Part shown: one piece after another, positions 17,567 through 17,723 of the stretch | Layout: every line of letters begins with the position of its first letter | Numbering within the stretch: position 1 is the stretch's first letter | Assembly: GCA_022592435.1 (NCBI GenBank) | Contig: JABYQS010000584.1 | Location: forward strand, 1 to 17,723 | Origin: Cerioporus squamosus | Lineage: Eukaryota > Basidiomycota > Agaricomycetes > Polyporales > Polyporaceae | DNA: 17,723 nucleotides | Reading direction: 5' to 3' | Program-made: the position numbers and the translations under genes | The notes under the pieces: generated by a model | What the model saw: only the letters and a program-made list of their open reading frames with translations | Database searches by the model: none | Told to the model about the DNA's origin: nothing

Positions 17567-17723
17567 ATTAGAGAGCGCTGTGCTTGGATGTCGAAACTCG
17601 AAAGTGAAGTCGTGGTTGGCATCCAAAGGAGCTGTACTACTGCGTACTTATGATGTTGCAACGGCTCGGGAGCAATAGGTTCATCTTATCTAATCTCCTT
17701 CCTGTGATGATGATCAAGAATGC
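17567..17723. other. Upstream flank of the DUF3605 gene
   Basis: No TATA box or open frame of note was seen in these last 157 bases. Confidence 0.3.

Overview
The window looks like nuclear DNA of a mushroom-forming basidiomycete (Agaricomycetes). The support is GC-rich coding DNA, 50-65 nt introns with GTACGT/GTATGT donors and CTNAC-like branch sites, TATA boxes about 85-130 nt before start codons, and typical families: F-box proteins, a DUF3605 protein and a Frm2/Hbn1-type nitroreductase. No tRNA, rRNA, CRISPR array or recognisable transposon was seen. All gene models are read by eye.

Left half (1-9460). The main content is a family of small secreted, Thr-rich proteins. Two genes (A1 on minus, B1 on plus) are divergent around a shared promoter at 726-2327. 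The whole unit, promoter included, recurs at 5796-7376 (A2, B2). Each gene has a signal-peptide exon, one phase-1 intron, and a second exon with a Q-D-P motif (behind Lys-Arg in the B genes, Pro-Arg in the A genes) and a Thr/Ser/Val tract. A fifth locus at 8287 has the same signal-peptide exon, intron position and a TATA-like element, but an acidic second exon. A small C2H2 zinc-finger gene follows on the minus strand (9091-9318). The spacer 2328-5795 has only weak coding hints, and the left edge may hold the end of a P450-like exon.

Right half (9800-17723). In order: an F-box/LRR-type protein (minus, 9802-11480), a weak coding region (minus, 11.65-12.04 kb), a nitroreductase (plus, 12741-13478), a multi-pass membrane protein (plus, 14206-15960, tail to 16396) and a DUF3605 protein (minus, 16503-17566), convergent with the membrane gene.

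Several right-half genes are broken by small frame shifts while the protein sequence around each break remains recognisable, so the reader must jump frames. The nitroreductase lacks one C inside its most conserved motif, the DUF3605 gene has about five breaks and the membrane gene about four. Either these are recent pseudogenes or the assembly has uncorrected single-base errors; the second fits better because no other decay is visible. The most distinctive biology is the duplicated, bidirectionally transcribed cluster of secreted Thr-rich proteins.
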